Source: Vespa crabro (taxonomy: Eukaryota > Arthropoda > Insecta > Hymenoptera > Vespidae). Taken from it: DNA of 64,000 bases. The notes beneath the pieces are model-generated. The model was not told the origin of the DNA. It searched no databases and worked only from the letters and a program-made list of their open reading frames with translations. The stretch lies in assembly GCF_910589235.1 (NCBI RefSeq), contig NC_060965.1:4262901-4326900 (forward strand), in the 5' to 3' direction. Below, piece by piece: positions 1-12,259 of the stretch; the first letter of the stretch is position 1, and each line of letters starts with the position of its first letter. The position numbers and the translations under genes are program-made.

Positions 1-89
1 AATCAGACAGTGTCGAGTGTTTAAATCGAGTTTCAAGGCACGGATAGAAGCAGAAGGGTGATCGCTCGCTAGCTCGTTCGTTTATTCGA

Positions 90-180
90 AAGAGAGAAGA
101 AGAGAGAAGAAACGAGATAGAGAGAGAGAGAGAGAATGAGAGAGAGAGAGAGAGAGACAGAAACATAGAAAGAGATAGAG
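90..180. repeat. GA-rich microsatellite
   Basis: Interrupted GA run with a nearly pure core at about 117-159. Confidence 0.95.
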
Positions 181-342
181 AAGGTAAGCATAATCTTGCG
201 ACGTGCACGGAAGTCGAGCATGAAGGCAGAAATCGACGACGTCTCTTCGCCGTGAAACACCATCGAGCGAATCGACCGCTTCATCGACTTTCATGAGAGT
301 CCGCGGTACCGTGACTTTCGTGTACCGGAATATTTTTCTCGA

Positions 343-366
343 CTCTCTTTCTCTCTCTCTCTCTCT
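343..366. repeat. CT microsatellite
   Basis: About 12 CT units with one TTT interruption. Confidence 0.9.
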
Positions 367-613
367 GCTTCTCTACTTCTCTGTTAAGTCAACGCCGAAG
401 GAATCGCACGTGGGATAAGGAAACCCTCTAGAAATCCCCTTCCAATTCTTATCCCACTTCGTCGAACCTCCTCTCTTCCTGTAGCAACCTCGAGAATGTC
501 GATTAGACAGAGAGACTTAACCGAGCTCTTAGGATTTTCTAAACGTCGCGAGGTGAGATCATCGATCATGCGAAATGCATCGTAACGTCGATCTTGACTG
601 GTGTATATCTTTT

Positions 614-676
614 GGAGAAGGATGAGGAGGAGGAGGAGAAAGAGGAGAAGAAGAAGAAGAAGAAGTAGAAAAAAAT
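614..676. repeat. GGA/GAA trinucleotide run
   Basis: Purine-only tract that changes from GGA to GAA units. Confidence 0.9.
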
Positions 677-864
677 GAACGTGAAACGACCATCGTGTAC
701 TATATATGTCATATCAAGAAATAAAGTATTACAAATATTCCTCTAATGATCGGTCAATTTCTAATCTAATATATACTTGTATTCGTGATTTAATTGCATT
801 AGAGGAATTAAGACGTAGTAAGTACCGTCGTTGAATTCGCATTATAAATAACGATCCTGCAAAG

Positions 865-866
<2 letters not shown>

Positions 867-919
<53 letters not shown>
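867..919. repeat. AT microsatellite, 26 units
   Basis: Uninterrupted alternating AT for 53 bases. It produces the Ile-Tyr frames seen on the minus strand, which are not genes. Confidence 0.98.
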
Positions 920-920
<1 letters not shown>

Positions 921-1327
921 CATTAGACTTAGGAGTTCCCACAAATCCTTTCGCACATTGGCTTTTGATTAAGGACGCCTTGAACATCGGTAATCCAGCA
1001 GGAAATCGGCTAGACACCCATGTGAGAACGACTATTCCGCTGCGAAGGACTGTTATACACGGCACGCTCGATACTAAACCTGTTCTACCATTGCTGTGAC
1101 ACGATCGGGTACCTTCTTCAGATAACGAATCCTTTCGATATTTCCGATCTAGTCATGGCTTCGCGTAGGTGATATCTAGTTGGTTATCGGCTCTGATTAT
1201 GCTTCGAACGCGAGGTCGTTTAAACGAGCCGCCCTAGAGGGAGCAACCATACTTTTTTATTTTCTTTTTTTCTCTTTTTCTTCTATCTCATTTTTTATTT
1301 CCTTAAAACCGGATACGTTAGATGTCT

Positions 1328-1356
1328 AAAAAAAAAAAAAAAAGAAAAAAAAAAAA
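1328..1356. repeat. Poly-A tract
   Basis: Two A runs split by one G. Confidence 0.95.
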
Positions 1357-1659
1357 TATTTATGCGCCATCGATAAATACATTTTCTACTTTCTCCTCTT
1401 CTCTTTTACCACTTTTCTCCTTCTTTATCTAACTAAACTTTATACCAAACCATCGTACACGACGATTGAATCAGACAATTTATTTGAATGGAAAATCATT
1501 CAAATGACCACACTTGGTTTTCCTAATAGTTAAATCGAATAAGGAATTCTTCTGGAAACGAAAGGGTCGAGAAATAGTTTCTATGAGATTCTTTGACGGT
1601 AAGAAGCACGACTTTAAATCGACACGTCCAGGAAGGGAAGGACAGTAGAGAGTAGAAGA

Positions 1660-1750
1660 ATAAGTAGGAGGAGAAGTAAAAGAAGAAGATGAAGATGAAG
1701 ATGAAGAAGAAGAAGAAGAAATGGAAAAGGAGAAGGAGGAGAAAGAGGGT
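1660..1750. repeat. GAA/GAT trinucleotide run
   Basis: Imperfect GAA and GAT units. The complementary strand gives the Ser-rich and Phe-rich open frames that end here. Confidence 0.9.
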
Positions 1751-2031
1751 GAGAAGATAGGCGCAGCCTCCACCACGGTGGCTATCCACGGTCCCTCTTC
1801 TTGGCAGGTTTACGACGAGCCAACGCAAACACGACACTCGGCCGCTAACTGGCCACCTAGCTACCGGTGACTAGTCTCTTTCCTCCGCTCTGCTCTTATC
1901 CCTCGGACCCCTGGAATCTAGTCTCCTTCGATGAACCTCACGCTCCGAGTCCGTGAGATATGCGTGACCGCTTCCGAAAAATATTCGAGTCGGCCAATTA
2001 GGAAAAAGAAACTTTGTGACCGGCCCTTTTA

Positions 2032-2101
<70 letters not shown>

Positions 2102-2120
2102 CTTTCTTTCTCTTTCTTTT
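2032..2120. repeat. CT/TTTC microsatellite
   Basis: CT core at about 2056-2088 flanked by TTTC units. Confidence 0.95.
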
Positions 2121-2556
2121 AAGTTACTTCGCTATTAACTTAGAAAACTAGTTTTCGTTGAAGCTTACATTGACCTCAAGAATTTCTATTTAATTATTTC
2201 TATTTAGTAAATTTTCATCGGTCCGATTTCTTAGTATCAGTTCCTTAATTATTCTCTTACACTTCGTGAACGTTCCTATTTTTAAATATTAACGCCATTG
2301 AACTACGACTGATGCCAATTAAAGATGACAAGGAATTTGAAACGCAGATAGTTACTCCAACTTGATTTACCTACCACCATCGTGATCTCATCTCGATCGT
2401 TCTGGCTACTGACAATTCAGATCGAACGACTCGCTAAAAAAAAAAAGTCCATCTACCGTTAACTCGATAAGATCTGCTTCGGATGCAAAAGGACGTAAAA
2501 TCCTATAGAGTCGTTGCATCTAACTATCTTGAATAGAAACTCCTAAGATCTTTTTC

Positions 2557-2597
2557 TATATAAGAAATGACCGTATGTGTATGGGTTCGTCAGTTTA
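2557..2597 (+). promoter_or_regulatory. Weak TATA plus initiator-like pair
   Basis: TATATAAG at 2557-2564 lies 33-35 bases upstream of TCAGTTT at 2590-2596, whose A at 2592 matches the insect initiator consensus. The spacing is slightly longer than the usual 30-31 bases, there is no downstream DPE match, and no exon follows. Such pairs occur by chance in AT-rich DNA. Confidence 0.12.
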
Positions 2598-2655
2598 GAT
2601 TAACGTAGGTGAAATATCTTTTTCTAAACTCGAACGAGATCATTTTCCTTTCGTT

Positions 2656-2745
2656 AAAAAAAAAGGAGAGAAAAAATAAAATAAAAAGAAAAAAAGAAAA
2701 AAAAAAAAAAAAGAAGAAGAAGACTAAGAAGAAAAAGAAAAAAAT
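2656..2745. repeat. Poly-A and GAA-rich tract
   Basis: A-rich run interrupted by single G bases. Confidence 0.9.
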
Positions 2746-2983
2746 TCAAAAACGTATCTTCGACTAAGCTACCAGCTAGTTCCAGCTAGAAAACGTGTAT
2801 GCGCCCGTGAAATACGTTATTCCCACAAGAGGATGCATACAATGGCCGTGTAAAGAGTAAATGATATATTCTCTGCGAGAAACCGTAGTCGGTCGGCAAG
2901 TTGCGCGGGTCAGTGTCCGATATCTCGTTCTCTCGGGTACATTGCACGTACAGACTCTGGTACAGGCGGTCCATCTTCCTTTA

Positions 2984-3040
2984 TTCTCTCTCTCCCTCTC
3001 CCTCTCCCTCTCCCTCTCTCTCTCTCTCTCTTTCTTTTTC
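2984..3040. repeat. CTCCCT hexamer and CT microsatellite
   Basis: About four CTCCCT units followed by pure CT. Confidence 0.93.
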
Positions 3041-3698
3041 TCTCTCCTACTATTACTACTACTACTCGAGAAAGAACCGAAAGGAGAGATGAGATTTGCA
3101 GATCGTATCGGTCTCGTATTGGCTCAAAGACAGAAGTAGCTCTGACATTGAGAACGTACAGAGTTAAAGAGAGAAAGAGATATATTGTTGGCTGTTATTC
3201 ACCATTGGAAAATCATCGAGCAGGTGACTGGCACATTGCGAAGGTCAGTATTCGATGGAATGTTCCGATCAAAAAAGCGAAATCTCTTCTTCCCTTCTTC
3301 GTTACGATCAACTATTTCGTTTTATACAATTAAATTCTAACGAAGCTAAAGTACGTTTATGAATTAAAATAATCTTATTGAAATGGTCAGATTGATATTC
3401 TATTGAAAAATCATACTTGAAGTTGGATGCAATTTAATTCGAAGGGATTATATTCATTCGACAAGACTCGATTTCGATGACGATAGATAAAGAATTCTTA
3501 TTCAAGATGATTTCACTCGACTCTGCAATAGCTATAGTGTCAGACTATCGAATACCACGAAACGATTTTGAAAGTCGTTTTGCGGTGCAGAGAGTGCGTC
3601 CGGATAATGCTATGCCGATTCCAGTCGGTGCAGCCTGCATAACGGATCTTCGGATCGCGAAGGTCGCCAGCCCTTACGCAACTAGCAGAGTCACTGGA

Positions 3699-3726
3699 CT
3701 CTCTCTCTCTCTCTCTCTCTCTCTAC

Positions 3727-3779
<53 letters not shown>

Positions 3780-3785
3780 TCTGTC
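3699..3785. repeat. CT microsatellite
   Basis: Long CT array with few interruptions. It encodes the Ser-Leu tail of the frame at 3477-3788, which is otherwise unrecognised. Confidence 0.97.
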
Positions 3786-4212
3786 TGATTCCCTTTCTTT
3801 CTCTTTCTCTTTCTCACTCGTATCTCTTCCCTACAACTTCCACCATGTCTACTGTATGCTGTGTTTCAAAATGAAAAAGATTATACGTATCCACTTGTAC
3901 GTTTATATTTGTGTATACTGTCGTCGTCCTCGTCGTATCGGATTTCAGACAGCCATATCCTTTTTCTTAAATTCCTACCATCACTGGAAAAAAGAAGGTC
4001 CACCTTACCTGAAACAGAAAGAAAAGCATCGGTCAGATCGAATGTCGCTTGAACGTTTCAATTGCAGTGAATAGTAATCGTCTCACGCCTCTAAGCTGAT
4101 TCGCGAATACCAATCGATCTGACTTGCTAAAGTATAAACTTGTTACTTCATGTAACTCACATACTAATTAATCCTAATTTACAATATAAATATATGAACT
4201 TGACACGACTGT

Positions 4213-4250
4213 CTTTTTTCTTTTTTTGTTTTTTTTTTTTTTTTTCTTTT
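4213..4250. repeat. Poly-T tract
   Basis: T run with single C and G interruptions. Confidence 0.93.
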
Positions 4251-4814
4251 ACATTATCAAATCAGTTATGATAAAATTGTTGAGTAGAAAAAGATCCATA
4301 TTCGGAGTTACTGATTTATAAGATCAAATCGGAATGAAAGGAATGCGTTTTCAATGTAGGCGTGATTAGAAAATCAAAAAAAAAAAAAATAAAAGGAACG
4401 GATTATTAGGCGACCAAAGAATAAGCATATTTCGGGTGACATTAATGATCACATATCAACATTATTTGTATCTTTATTCATATCTCTATACTCGTATCTA
4501 TCTCTTAAAACTTAAGTACTTACTTGCTCGTGTACGAAGTATCAAGTAGTTTTTACTGCTGATACGATAGAAATTAAAGTCTGATTGCTACTACTAACGA
4601 GAACTACCTTTCGTTTCGATTAATCGCAATGACTCTTCACAAAATTTGATTCGCAAAAAACGTGTACGAAACGAGAAACGTATACTACGTCGATTATAAA
4701 CGAAATAACCTACGTATGTAAGTACTTGAGAATTAATACAAGTATATATATATATGTATATAGAAGATATTATTAATTATATATGATTACTATGTACGTA
4801 TAATAGTAATATTG

Positions 4815-4834
4815 TATTATTATATATAATAATA
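4815..4834. repeat. Perfect 20-bp AT palindrome
   Basis: TATTATTATA followed by its exact reverse complement. Being composed only of A and T in AT-rich DNA, it is only mildly unusual. Confidence 0.8.
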
Positions 4835-4987
4835 ATATCCTATATACTATTAAACTTTTATGAAAATGAGTCAAAAAATTATGATGAAATAAATTTATTT
4901 TTTTTTCGAGTATGAAAAAACCAATTTAATTAGATTTCAAATTAAAAACAATTTTTTTTTTCATTTTACACATAGTAACATAGACGG

Positions 4988-5032
4988 TCTACTTAAAAGT
5001 AAGTCTACTTAAAGCGGGCCACGCCTACTTAA
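4988..5032. repeat. Three spaced copies of YCTACTTAA
   Basis: TCTACTTAA at 4988-4996 and 5004-5012, and CCTACTTAA at 5024-5032, all on the plus strand with 16- and 20-base spacing. A CCACGCC word lies between the second and third. The arrangement resembles a short cluster of binding sites, but no factor is assigned. Confidence 0.6.
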
Positions 5033-5680
5033 GATAAACTTCGCAATGCACGGTATGCTCCGAATTTCATGGTTTTCCTAATGCTTAAATTATTGATGTA
5101 AAGGTAAATCGTATCTCACGATATGTAATGATAAATTCAAATATAAAAGAACATGAAATAAGAATACGTTAATGCAGATTTATTACAGATATTTCTGTCA
5201 TGTTTAAAACATAAAAAACATATTCGACCGATTCGTACATAATGTGGTTTTTAAGATTAAACATAAGAATACGAAGTATTTAATAATTATTAATTTACGT
5301 AGTATATTTTCTTTATATATCTTATTATTTTCATTCATAAACACAACACATATATATATATATATATACTTTTAAATAAATAAACTAAATACATACAATA
5401 TAATATATCTTATTAAAAAGAACTCTCCCAAGGAATTAATTCATGAAAACATTGTTTTTCTTTATCTTTTGAGATTTAGATCCGATAAGAGATCAAAATA
5501 TCGCGAGTAAATATAAAAAAAAAAACATATACTCCGTATACGCAAAGATATTGTTGAGAGGATACGAGGTGATTATAATTATCAATAATTATACTACTCG
5601 ATCCCTTTTCCTCCAATTATCGCATATACAGTAATCGTATGACGTAATATATCTTTACGTAGGACCCCATTGAGAGAAAC

Positions 5681-5745
5681 AGAAGAAGAGAAAAAAAAAG
5701 AGAAAAAGAAAGAAAGAAAGAGAGAGAAAGAGAGAGAGAGAGAGA
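5681..5745. repeat. A-rich to GA microsatellite
   Basis: GAAA units merging into a GA run. Confidence 0.93.
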
Positions 5746-5759
5746 CGATAAGCGATAGG

Positions 5760-5890
5760 CGGCGGATCAGACCATAATAATTAATTACTACTGCGGCATA
5801 ATTATTGCTTTCACGGGTAGTACTTACTTTTCTTCCTGCGCATAAACGTTGGCCTTACGACGCGGCGCATATTTCATCGTTATTAATAGG
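5760..5890. promoter_or_regulatory. Candidate regulatory island with homeodomain cores
   Basis: Unique sequence after a GA run. It contains TAATTAATTA at 5778-5787 and TAATTAT downstream, followed by CpG-rich words and CATAAA. Homeodomain proteins bind TAAT cores, so this could be an enhancer or conserved element. Only alignment with related genomes could show it. Confidence 0.2.
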
Positions 5891-6672
5891 CAAAAGATAT
5901 AGAAACTGAAAGCCCTGAATTTTGATACAAGAAACGTAACGATAAGAATATGCTACCTCTTCTTCGCTCTGTAACGAGATATTACGGAATTGGATAGAAC
6001 AATTGAATTTATTAGAGAAAATATCGATTTATCGATGTTACAGTTATATATTATTGACAGTTTTAATGTCGTCGACACAGCTTGATATTCAAAAGTCTAA
6101 CGAACGGATGTGAAATACTGGGGGAAAAAAAAAAAGACAGGAATATCAAGGAGAAAGGAAAAAGAGAAAAAAATTCAAATTGGGAAGAAAGGATTATATG
6201 AATGTTGCAATTTATTCAACGAAACGAGAAGGACAACGAGGAAAAAACGAATACCTCGAAACTCGAGCCACCCGTTGAGTATTATTACATATTTAACTAA
6301 TTTCGTTGTCTCGTAAAGAGCAGTAAAAGGTTCTCTTGTGCCTATTCGTACTCGCGAAAGCACGCCGCCATGCTCGCGACTTTTCTTACCGGCATTGATA
6401 TCTCCTTTCCTTTAAAAAGACTAATCGATAATTTGTCTGTAGGGTGTCCGGACGGTTCCCTTCGAGATTCGAGGGATGTAATGAAATAAAAATGAGGGAA
6501 GAAAAAGCTACGTTTGTCAAATAATTTAATGATCTCTGTGAACGAGAAATCAACGTTTATTATAACGGCCATTGAAGCGATTACTTTCAATTATCTTCAA
6601 TTATCGACAATAATCTGTGTTAAATAAATATAACGACAAATAAAATATATACCGATAAATATATCGTCGTAT

Positions 6673-6673
<1 letters not shown>

Positions 6674-6710
<37 letters not shown>

Positions 6711-6719
6711 AAAAAAAAA
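6674..6719. repeat. Poly-A tract, 35 uninterrupted bases
   Basis: Uninterrupted A run at about 6674-6708, one G, then nine more A. It may be a retroposed tail, but no upstream element body or target duplication is visible to me. Confidence 0.95.
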
Positions 6720-7090
6720 TAAGAAGAAGGAAAACGTACTACCGATATACCGTTAGTTAACACAAAAGTTTTTTCAATTATTCTATAATTACATGCAATT
6801 ATGTTCTCTACCGATCTCCTCTCGTGAAATATTTTCTACGTGCAAAGTACTGTTAACAGAATTTATAGTTATCATGCAGGTAATTCATGATTTATAATAC
6901 TCTCTATGATCGATTTAAATGGACATCCACGTAAAGCGCCGAAACGTTATTAATATGGATTACACGCGATGGACGCTTAGTAAGAAGATAAATCGAAAAG
7001 ATCCGAGTTGTATCTATCGATCGCTTGAGAGATACAAGAAGATACGCGAGCGAAGGATTATCCGTTGGCGTCCCTTTCAAAAGAGAAAAA

Positions 7091-7131
7091 GAGAGAGAGA
7101 GAGAGAGAGAGATGGTCCATGCAGATAGACG

Positions 7132-7161
<30 letters not shown>
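7091..7161. repeat. Inverted GA / TC microsatellite pair
   Basis: A pure GA run at 7091-7112 faces a pure TC run at 7132-7161 across a 19-base spacer. The arms can pair perfectly over 22 bp, so a single strand can fold into a hairpin. Confidence 0.95.
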
Positions 7162-7163
<2 letters not shown>

Positions 7164-9248
7164 TCCGATCACTGAAATACGACATTTACGATCCTGTTAA
7201 CGCATCGATTTTCACCGCGATTCTCAAGTCGTTTAAAATATATTTTATCGAGGTAACCATTGAATTCGCTCGGACAAATTATGCATTTGTAGATTTTCCA
7301 GTTGTAGAAAATTAGCGATATCATTCTTTTACATTTTCTTCGATATTCCGAAAGAATTTTGACGAAAACAAATAAAAATAGATCATGCGAAAGATAGCTT
7401 TATGCCAGTGCACGAACTTCGTTCGATCGAACCCTTCCATACATACACACATTCCCTCCTCCCTTTATCCCTTTCTCTCTATCCCTTGCTTTTCTATTTT
7501 CTATGATACCTACGGTATGAACGGTCACTTAGAACGATCGAAAACAATGGCTGTTTACAGGCTAGCTGCGAGAACGGGAAAACATCGTGGTGCGGCACGA
7601 TTACGGAAACGCTTCGTATTTTATATCTTTTGCATTGGAACGCGCCGTGGAATCCAGGAATCGCATTCTAGAAAAGCAATTACTCGTAACGGTTCCTTGG
7701 ACGCGCCAAACGACCATTTTCCATTCTTCCTATTCGCGTCTTTTTTCTCTTTCTTTTCTTTTTTCTTTTTTGCCATTTTTCTCTTTCCGTACCACTTTCC
7801 TCCCCCTCCCCCCTCCCTTCCTCTCTCTAACGGATTTAACTTCGTTCCTTTCTCTTAAATCCCTACCTTTCGAAATGCATCATCAAAGTGAATTCGTCGT
7901 TAAGAACATTATAGTTGTTTATTTCTATTTAAGGACGAAGGGTAAGCTTAACGATGATGGTTTCATAGAAATCACTTGTATCTCGAAGGAAACGGAAGAC
8001 GCTGAATGGATTCTTCCGAAATCATAATTTCGACGATTCCAAAGACGATTCTCTTCCCACACTGGCTGGTTCACGCGTCGTCGAGCAAATTGCTAACTTC
8101 CTTTCTTAAAAAGGACTCTCTCGACGATGACTGTAAAACAAGTGCCTGTAGTGATATATGTATATATAAACGATCAAAGATCGAACGATAATATGTTAAA
8201 TTAAAGAAAGAGAAATCTATCATTGAAAAAAAAAGAAGAATAATTAATCGAAATGCACTCAAAGACAAAAGTAAAATCTCGATAGAGCGATACGATCTCG
8301 TTCATATTCAGTTCGTTCGACCTCACCGTCGGGCAAACTTCATTCTTTTACAAGCGAGAACATTGTAACGTTAGTCGGGGGTACCGCTACAACCAGCAAT
8401 TTGGAACGTATAATTGTAAAGAAAAAGAGACGATCGAGAATGAAGAAGTATGGCTGTTCGAAGAAACACGAACGAAGAGTAGCAGCTATGCACTGTGAAA
8501 AGAAAACAACCTAATAGTAGTTATGTATAACGTTGTTAAATATCGATGTTACGTACGAGATAAGAAAGTTTATAATCGACAACTAAAATATGATGATATC
8601 ACGTTAAACAATAAATCTTTTTTTTTAAATAAAATGTCTATGTTTTAATAAAAAGAAAAAAAAAATATATTTTGTACGTAGATTTCGTACGATCGCCTTC
8701 TTCAAATCTTTATATCCTAACCTGTCAGAAACTCTCATTGATAAACACGGAACTGTCATTGACTAGACAAATTATTTTCTAAGAATCCAAACGATCATTA
8801 TTGTTTATATCTCACAATCGCGTTCCTACGAGTCCGACCCACGCATCTCTTTTAAATCGCCTAATCGAAATTCCACAATACGACGGTACCGTATCGATAA
8901 TTTGTATCTAACGATTTTCGTTACTCTATCAGCTGACAAACATCTCGGTCACCGTTAGAAAGTTATTACGTAAACGATATGAAAATAGATGAATTCCGAG
9001 GTATAGTTAATAAGAATTCGCATGGTTTATTTCATTGCATCCACCTGTCGTTGAATCGAGAGAGCGCCGCACTTTCTCGGCTTTGCTTATAACAATCTCT
9101 ATGCCTCCCGCTTAGATATAAATATTGACCGATCCTGTGGCTCGAGTTACGATCATCGTTTTTTATACACATACGTTTTATGACTCAAATGTTCTAACTC
9201 TAAAATAGAACGTATAATAATACTCATTGTTAAAATTGTAAAGCAACG

Positions 9249-9271
9249 CCACGTATATCTATTCTACGTGG
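9249..9271. repeat. Seven-bp inverted repeat CCACGTA
   Basis: CCACGTA at 9249-9255 and TACGTGG at 9265-9271 with a 9-base loop. Each arm contains a CACGT half E-box. Confidence 0.8.
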
Positions 9272-9750
9272 GAGTGCAATGTGTTCGAAGGAATTTTGAT
9301 TACCTATGAGTTCTGAACGAAATAAAAAGAGATAAAGAAAAAAAAAAAATGGAAAAGAAAAAACGAAACAAAAAAAGAACAATAACAACAAAAAATTAAG
9401 CGCTCGAAGAAAATTATGAAATCTTTCTTATGAGCCTTTCCATTCGTTTTGGCCTCTTTAAAATCAAAAAGAAGATAATTAATATTCACACGCTCTTACA
9501 TCCAAGATAACTCGGGATTAATGAGCAGTGATTTAAACTCGTTCATCTCGTAAGAAACGTCGAAAATATCGTCAAGAGGAACGGTGTATCTCCGTCATAT
9601 TCACTCCCGACTACGTACGTACTTTCGTACGTCACGATCTCCCCTTCCCATTTCTCCGAAGAAACGATGAAACGATTGAAAGGGATCCGCGAATAACAGC
9701 AACGGCAGCAAACGGAACGTATCCGGTTCGTTGCTGACTCCCTACCTCTC

Positions 9751-9772
9751 TCTCACTCTCTCTCACTCTCTC

Positions 9773-9807
<35 letters not shown>

Positions 9808-9830
9808 TTTTCTTTTTCTTTTTCTCTCTT
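9751..9830. repeat. CT microsatellite with a 10-bp subrepeat
   Basis: Three CACTCTCTCT units (period 10) lead into pure CT and then TTTTC units. Confidence 0.95.
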
Positions 9831-10158
9831 TTACTCAGTAGAGAAGAGTTCGAGTTTCTGCCCCGGGAAACGTGCCGACACGAAGGAAGCTCCATCGCGA
9901 AATTCAGCTTTAAAAGGACGGTAGACAAATGAGCGAAGCGTTCTACATAGATCCCTTGGCGTAGATTGGATCGAGTTTCTCGCGTCGTGAGAGAAGAGTA
10001 GCACGAAGGGAGAAACGAGCCACCCTTTCTCGCGCGGGACCGTTCGAAAGGTAAGCTGAGGGCTGAAGGGGGGTGGAGTGGGGAAGGGGAATATCTCCGA
10101 CGGCCTATTATGCGAGAATGATAAATCGACGTGCAAGGCCACCAACAATCTCGATAAG

Positions 10159-10196
10159 AGTCTCTCTTTCTCTTTCTCCTTTTCTCTCTCTATCTC

Positions 10197-10246
<50 letters not shown>

Positions 10247-10250
10247 CTTC
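10159..10250. repeat. CT microsatellite
   Basis: CT array with its pure core at about 10200-10234. Confidence 0.96.
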
Positions 10251-10539
10251 TCAGTCTCGTTCTACATTCGTCGAAGTCTTTTTCTTCAAAGTACTTTTAC
10301 CTTCCTTAAAGTCGAGCGAAGTTCGAGGTCGTTGGAACTATCGGCCATCGTCCATTTCTTCTTGTCGGTGCATATCCGGTTCGAAGGTCGTTCTCTGTTT
10401 CTCTTCGCTCTGGGAATGATTATCGTCTGGTAAAATTAACTTTGAGAAGAATTCTTTAACCTTCTTCGATAAATCGAAAGTAGTCAATGAAAGAGTAGGT
10501 AGATAGAAGAAACCTGATGTTGGTGATCTCATCCAAGAG

Positions 10540-10578
10540 ATAGATAGAGAAAGAGAGAGAGAGAGAGAGATAGAGAGA
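10540..10578. repeat. GA/GATA microsatellite
   Basis: GATA units flank a GA core. Confidence 0.93.
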
Positions 10579-10764
10579 AAAGGAGAATAGGATGAACGAT
10601 CATCATAACGGACTTTCGCAAGGGTTGCCGCGAGTACGAGAAAAGGTGGGCGAGATAAGGACTCGCGCTGATGGTCCCGGAATCGCAAGGCAAACGTCGT
10701 GCGGGTCACGCTGCGAGTTACTCATGTAACTCGAAACGACGAACCCGGAGCTGGCCGGCAGCCT

Positions 10765-10825
10765 CTTTCTCTCTCTCTCTCTCTTTCTTTCTCTTTCTCT
10801 TTTTCCCTCTCCCTCTTTCTTTCAC
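10765..10825. repeat. CT microsatellite
   Basis: CT array with TTTC and CCCT interruptions. Confidence 0.93.
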
Positions 10826-11609
10826 GTACAGTGATCCTCCAAGTGCTCCTACCTTATCCTCCAAGATGTGCCGTTATGCAGTGAGAAGAGCATCGGCAGA
10901 AGCGACAGCAACAACGAGCGGCACGAGCAACGCCAAACATTATAGCCAACCTGGCTCGATTACTTAGAATTACTCTCTCGCACCTATACCTTCTTAACGA
11001 TATTCTATATCCTTCCTTCTTTTCCCTAACTTGAAACCCCCCTCCTTCCCTTCCCTCGGGATAAGTGTAAGAGACGGTTAAAGGTTTTCAAGGAACTTTC
11101 GGTGAGCCTAAACGGGGAGAATGGAATCGAATGGAATGAGGAAGAAGAAACCATAGATACGTTTCTTATTTAGAAATAAAAGATGCGAGTGAGGGGGCGA
11201 AAGAACGCGAAAAGGGAGAAGCACGATAGAACGACGAGAATAAGATAGATAGAGAAAGAGAATATCACCCTTTCTCTCGCTCGACTATCCCATATGTGTT
11301 CCTTACGTGCAACTTATGCGCCGCCCGAGTTCCCGGGTAAATGCAAATGAGACAGCACGGGCAGCGGTTAACCACCGCTGCCACCGGAGAAGAACGTCCA
11401 TCCGTACCCTAGAACCGTCCTCCTTCTCCTCGTCGAACGACGACGACGTCTCAAGGAACGACGAGAAGAGCCTAGCCTTCTTGTTCCAACGTTTCTTCTT
11501 CAATGTATTCCGCATGGTTAACAAACGTCTCGTTTGTCGACGCACCGTTACCTCGCTCGTTTGCCACAATCACGGAAGGAGGGAGACAAGGGAGAAATGT
11601 TTTTTATTT

Positions 11610-11645
11610 TTGTGTTTCTTTTTTTTTTTTTTTTTTCTTTCCATT
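11610..11645. repeat. Poly-T tract
   Basis: T run with single C interruptions. Confidence 0.93.
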
Positions 11646-12259
11646 GAAACACTAACCAAATTTCTTAAGGGTTGATAATATTTATTTATCTATAAAGAAT
11701 TGTTAAAAAATGTATTTTGTACATTGTTGATGAATCGACACAAAACTAAATAACTTTTTCCCCGTTATAATTTATCAATATATGTTTATACATATATACA
11801 TATATTTCCTTTTTTTTTCTTCTTCTTCTCATTGATAATATATAAGCGAGTTAAATGTTTCGTAAAAGCGATTGCATAGTAGTACGCCGCTAATACGCAA
11901 TTGGTCGATACGATCTAACCATACCAAGGGAATAGCTACATCAGTTACATGTATATTCGATTAGGAAGAAAGTATCAAGACCCCGTCATCCTTAAAGAGA
12001 ATCGTTAGATTTGGAAAATGCGAAGCGGATAGTACCGTTCTCTTCAATTAGGCTGCTCTTATACAGTAACAATACTAGGAGAATCAGTGGAATCGAAAGA
12101 AGATGGGGAAGAACATAAAGAGATAGATAGAGAGAGAGAGAAAGAAGAGAGATTGAATAACAAAGAGTACAGTTGCACGCACGCATTTCCACGTGCAAGG
12201 CGCATCGCTGCACGTACGTAGAACCCACGCAACGATCGAGGAAGCAAAATCGAACTATA

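Larger units (their letters stand above)
1..5000. other. Non-coding block with CT, GA, AT and poly-A repeats
   Basis: No gene is supported here. The block alternates simple repeats (GA at 90-180, GGA/GAA at 614-676, AT at 867-919, GAA at 1660-1750, CT at 2032-2120, 2984-3040 and 3699-3785, poly-T at 4213-4250) with unique AT-rich DNA. Stretches at 920-1260, 2130-2640 and 3140-3690 are unique sequence of moderate CpG content in which I see no exon. From 4100 to 5000 the DNA is strongly AT-rich and includes a perfect 20-bp AT palindrome at 4815-4834. Confidence 0.8.
5000..9700. other. AT-rich non-coding block
   Basis: No gene is supported. The stretch from 5040 to 5680 is very AT-rich and featureless apart from an AT run at 5348-5368. 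A CpG-containing island follows a GA run at 5750-5890. From 7160 to 9700 there is mostly unique sequence with short poly-A tracts (9338-9350) and a pyrimidine-rich stretch at 7736-7835. Open frames at 7385-7858 and 7587-8027 have ordinary-looking N-termini but run into that pyrimidine stretch and resemble no known family. Confidence 0.75.

Noticed and set aside
6674..6719. Poly-A tail of a LINE or SINE insertion
   Set aside because: No element body, internal promoter or target-site duplication is visible next to the tract.
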